The notes under the pieces: model-generated
Databases searched by the model: none
Seen by the model: only the letters and a program-made list of their open reading frames with translations
What the model was told of the DNA's origin: nothing
Assembly: GCF_003952345.1 (NCBI RefSeq)
Contig: NZ_CP034433.1
Coordinates: 3,782,001-3,846,000 of the forward strand
DNA: 64,000 nucleotides
Direction: 5' to 3'
Source of the DNA: Iodobacter ciconiae
Lineage (GTDB): Bacteria > Pseudomonadota > Gammaproteobacteria > Burkholderiales > Chitinibacteraceae
In this document: piece by piece, positions 61,110-64,000 of the stretch
How positions within the stretch are numbered: position 1 is the stretch's first letter
How the letters are laid out: every line of letters starts with the position of its first letter
Position numbers and translations under genes: made by a program

Positions 61110-64000
61110 ATGAAAATTGAGCTATGGGAAGGCGGCCTTCTATCCCACGAAGTAGAAGCCATTGAAGAAATTGAAAAGCACTTTGAAGAAAAGACTGTCA
61201 AAAAAGACTCTGTGCAACCTGCAAAGTTAGAATCAAAGAAACCTATGAAAGGTGAATCGCTTGCTGATCAGTTAAGTGGTTTGAAACCTAACACACCAAA
61301 CAAAGTACCAGTAAAAGATAGCATGTTCCCTTGGAAGGGATATGCTGGCTTTCGTTTGGTTGAAAATGGTAAAGAAGGTGAATTTGATTTAGTGATTGTC
61401 ACTCACTGCAATGTGATTATTGTTGAACTTAAAGACTGGAATCACGCCAAGGTAACTTGCCAGGGTAATAAGTGGTTTTTAGGCAATAAAGACATGGGGA
61501 AATCCCCTGTTGAAGTGACGCGGAATAAGAAATACCTTCTTGATCGAAAGCTTGATAAGTTCAAAGGAAAGTTTATTAATGGGGGGCGTAAACCTTTTAT
61601 TCACTTTTTAGTGTTGATGACTGGTAATGCTGATTTTAGTAGCTTAAAAGAAGATCAAGCTGAGCATACAATGTCGCTTAGTGACTTCTTAAAACTTAAA
61701 AATGAAAATGCCTTTAATAAGCTATTTAAACCGCACCCGGACTCCAAGGTTTTGAATCAAGACTTTCATATTTTTGATGAGCTGTTTGATAGAAATACCG
61801 TGCCTCCTAAGCAAGTAAGCGTTAATGGCTACACATCTAAAGAATTAATTTTTACTCATCCTGATGAAATTTATCAGGAATTCGAAGCCGTATCTGAAAC
61901 CACCAGTAAAGATACAGCGCTTTTGCGCTTGTGGAATTTTAACAAGGTTGCAGGCAGTAAGGCTAAAACGCAAGATGGGCAGCATGAGATTATATCCCGT
62001 GAGCGAGAAGTTCTAAGCTATATAAAAAACAATAACCTTGATCTATATAATCACTGTTTGAACTCACTGGTAGCTATCCAAAAAGAACAAGTATCAACTC
62101 AGTATTCAGAACTATATGAACTTAAACCTAACCATGTTCGTTTTAATGAGTTTGTCGGTAAGTTCGTGGGCGGTTTTGCTGAAGCGGATCGCATTAAGCT
62201 AGTCACTTTACTTATTAGTAAGTTTGCTAGCTTGCATGAAACCAAGGTCGCCCACCGTGATTTAGGAAATCACAGTATTTGGCTGTCACCCAGTAAAGAT
62301 GTGGCCATATCCAGCTTTATATCAGCCTATCACCAGCCACAAGGTACGGTTGGGGATTTCAGGAACCTTTTGTCAGTATCTGGCAGTACCCCCTATGGCA
62401 TGCAGGTCAATGACAAGACAACCCCTTATCAAATAGACGTATATTCACTGGCTGTCATGGCATGGCATGTTATCAATGCTAAGCAAATATCTCCTAAAGG
62501 TTTAGCGGTTTTTAATAACGAGGTTAAAAGCGAGAACCATTGGTATTCCAATGTTATTAAGAAGGGGTTGAGTCAAGGTTACAATAACGCTGTAGAGATG
62601 TTTGATGCTTTTAAGCAAGCCGAACCCAAAACAGAGATAAATTTGGATTTTGATGAGGCAGAGTTTGATGCTTACAAGCGATCTATCAAACTTTCTCGTC
62701 AATACCCAGAAGATGATGGTGAGTTTTTAAAAGAAACAGATGAGAAGGAAGTTTATCTTTCTAACGGTAATTTGGTTAAAGCTTGGCTGAATGTTTCTGT
62801 AACAGACTGCAGCGCTCGTTTAGGTTATGACTTATTACACTTCTTACAGCGTGTAGCAAAACTTAAATCTATTGCGCCACCTTATTTACCGACTATTTTC
62901 GAATTTGGCCTCGCCACCAAGAGCTCTGAGTTATTCATTGTATCTGACTACATTGAAGGCCCTGCTTGGGGCGATATTGAACCAGATGAGAAAAACTTAC
63001 CTCTGGTTCATAAATTGATTCAGGCGGTTGAGCATCTGCACACATTGCATATCCCTCATGGTGATCTTCACCCTGACAATGTGATTGTTAATGTGGAATC
63101 TGAAACCGTTACATTGATTGATATTCCCGATTTCTGCCTTGATGGGAGTGAAGTTAAAAACCACACTTATAGCCCAGACAATATTGACGGCTGTACCGCA
63201 TATGAAAGAGATAATTTTGCAGTGATGCGAATGAGTGCTGAGTTGCTTGGCCTAGAGTGGGGCAAGCCAAGCGCAGATATGCAGGATATAAGCGATGTAA
63301 TTCAGGTTGAGCTGAATGATGTTGAATACGGATTTAAGAGCTTAGAGCGCTTTAAAGATGCCTTAAATGGTAGTGATTCGGATATTGAATTTATTAATGT
63401 AACCCTTAGGCCTAAAAATGATGAGATCTTTACTACATTAGAAATATTTCCAGAAAATGGTTCGTTGTATGTTGATATTCAATCAAGCAATCAAAAAACC
63501 GATAATCTGATTGTGGACATTTATGGCATTGGCGGTAGTGTTCGGTTCTTTTATGACAAATATGAGAAAGAATTAAAGTTTGGGTTGAAGCCCACCTCTA
63601 GAGCAGATGTTAGTCCGAAATATAGGGAAAATAGTAAATTAGAGTTACCTTATGGATTAAGAATTCATTGTGATTATTCTCCAAATATTGACGCCCTAAA
63701 CAGAGATTTACGTCAACGAGCTGAGTTTAGACGTGCCATTTCTCTTTTTGAATCACTTGTAGCAGAAAATTCTCAGGTAGAAGCTAGCCCAGAGTCTGAA
63801 ACAGCATCAACGAATGATCCAATTATTAAGCCTGTCGATATATCAACCCGTGATTTATGGCGTAACATTTTAAAAACAGAAACGGAATCATATCCATATA
63901 TCGAGCTGGCTACTGAGGCTGAAGCCGTCCCTGACCATGATGATGAAGTTATCTTAAATCATGAATCTGAACATGACCCATTATCTAAATTTAATAGGAA
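61110..64000 (+). CDS. Large NERD-domain protein with two kinase-like domains, 3' end beyond window
   Basis: The frame is open from the ATG at 61110 to the right edge (963 codons, no stop). Residues about 75-190 form a NERD nuclease-related domain with the PD-(D/E)XK-like set D93 ('GEFDLVIV'), E106 and K108 ('VELKDW'). A first kinase-like C-lobe has H382-R383-D384 ('AHRDLGNHSIWL') but no DFG and no Asn at the usual place. A second has H650-G-D-L-H-P-D-N657 and 'LIDIPDF', a fuller catalytic set. A charged linker follows, ending with 'DISTRDLWRNILKTE'. PglW of BREX type 2 also joins NERD and kinase domains. A helicase or other domain may follow outside the window. Confidence 0.8.
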   Translation, partial: MKIELWEGGLLSHEVEAIEEIEKHFEEKTVKKDSVQPAKLESKKPMKGESLADQLSGLKPNTPNKVPVKDSMFPWKGYAGFRLVENGKEGEFDLVIVTHCNVIIVELKDWNHAKVTCQGNKWFLGNKDMGKSPVEVTRNKKYLLDRKLDKFKGKFINGGRKPFIHFLVLMTGNADFSSLKEDQAEHTMSLSDFLKLKNENAFNKLFKPHPDSKVLNQDFHIFDELFDRNTVPPKQVSVNGYTSKELIFTHPDEIYQEFEAVSETTSKDTALLRLWNFNKVAGSKAKTQDGQHEIISREREVLSYIKNNNLDLYNHCLNSLVAIQKEQVSTQYSELYELKPNHVRFNEFVGKFVGGFAEADRIKLVTLLISKFASLHETKVAHRDLGNHSIWLSPSKDVAISSFISAYHQPQGTVGDFRNLLSVSGSTPYGMQVNDKTTPYQIDVYSLAVMAWHVINAKQISPKGLAVFNNEVKSENHWYSNVIKKGLSQGYNNAVEMFDAFKQAEPKTEINLDFDEAEFDAYKRSIKLSRQYPEDDGEFLKETDEKEVYLSNGNLVKAWLNVSVTDCSARLGYDLLHFLQRVAKLKSIAPPYLPTIFEFGLATKSSELFIVSDYIEGPAWGDIEPDEKNLPLVHKLIQAVEHLHTLHIPHGDLHPDNVIVNVESETVTLIDIPDFCLDGSEVKNHTYSPDNIDGCTAYERDNFAVMRMSAELLGLEWGKPSADMQDISDVIQVELNDVEYGFKSLERFKDALNGSDSDIEFINVTLRPKNDEIFTTLEIFPENGSLYVDIQSSNQKTDNLIVDIYGIGGSVRFFYDKYEKELKFGLKPTSRADVSPKYRENSKLELPYGLRIHCDYSPNIDALNRDLRQRAEFRRAISLFESLVAENSQVEASPESETASTNDPIIKPVDISTRDLWRNILKTETESYPYIELATEAEAVPDHDDEVILNHESEHDPLSKFNR

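Overview
The window looks like a chromosome segment of a betaproteobacterium of the order Neisseriales. It is most like a mid-GC Chromobacteriaceae member such as Iodobacter; that placement is an inference from protein character and gene order, not a database match. Supporting cues are the divergent lptFG / pepA-holC block, an rquA-type methyltransferase, and many chemotaxis and c-di-GMP proteins.

Positions 1-30,000 are mostly ordinary chromosome. In order they hold the 5' part of an O-antigen/polysaccharide flippase, a YbjD-type OLD nuclease, galE, lptG-lptF, pepA, holC, a Crp-like regulator, a periplasmic-sensor diguanylate cyclase, a Dabb-domain protein, a small thioredoxin-fold protein, rquA (rhodoquinone synthesis), the DEAD-box helicases rhlE and dbpA, a gluconate module (gntR, gntK, gntT, with a clear GntR operator in front of gntK), an Hpt/HD-GYP protein, an RluF-type pseudouridine synthase, a UPF0114 membrane protein and recC.

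Positions 30,000-32,450 hold an AT-rich DUF262/DUF1524 (GmrSD-like) gene and a broken T2SSF gene. This insert is bounded by an exact 67-bp direct repeat of the recC leader. After a small secreted protein and tRNA-Ser(GCU), positions 33,650-42,755 form a patchwork accessory region. It contains an istB relic, a tRNA-Pro 3' end relic, a vgrG with a linked putative amidase effector and lipoprotein immunity gene, two unknown membrane proteins, a P2-type portal fragment, a toxin-antitoxin pair with a frameshifted toxin, and a decayed IS3-family element.

Positions 43,067-54,965 return to housekeeping and sensory genes: a cNMP/CBS/DUF294 protein with a DnaQ-like exonuclease, a methyltransferase, two chemoreceptors, a 2-Cys peroxiredoxin, Tas, TraB/GumN and a dsbA/dsbB-like pair.

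From about 55,500 to the right edge the sequence is accessory again. It holds a frameshifted ParC-like plasmid/ICE gene, a PD-(D/E)XK HsdR-N protein in very AT-rich DNA, a second and distinct IS3-family element, an orphan TniQ, and the first 963 codons of a large protein with an N-terminal NERD nuclease domain and two kinase-like domains. This last cluster is the best candidate for an undescribed mobile or defence system, but the window ends inside it.
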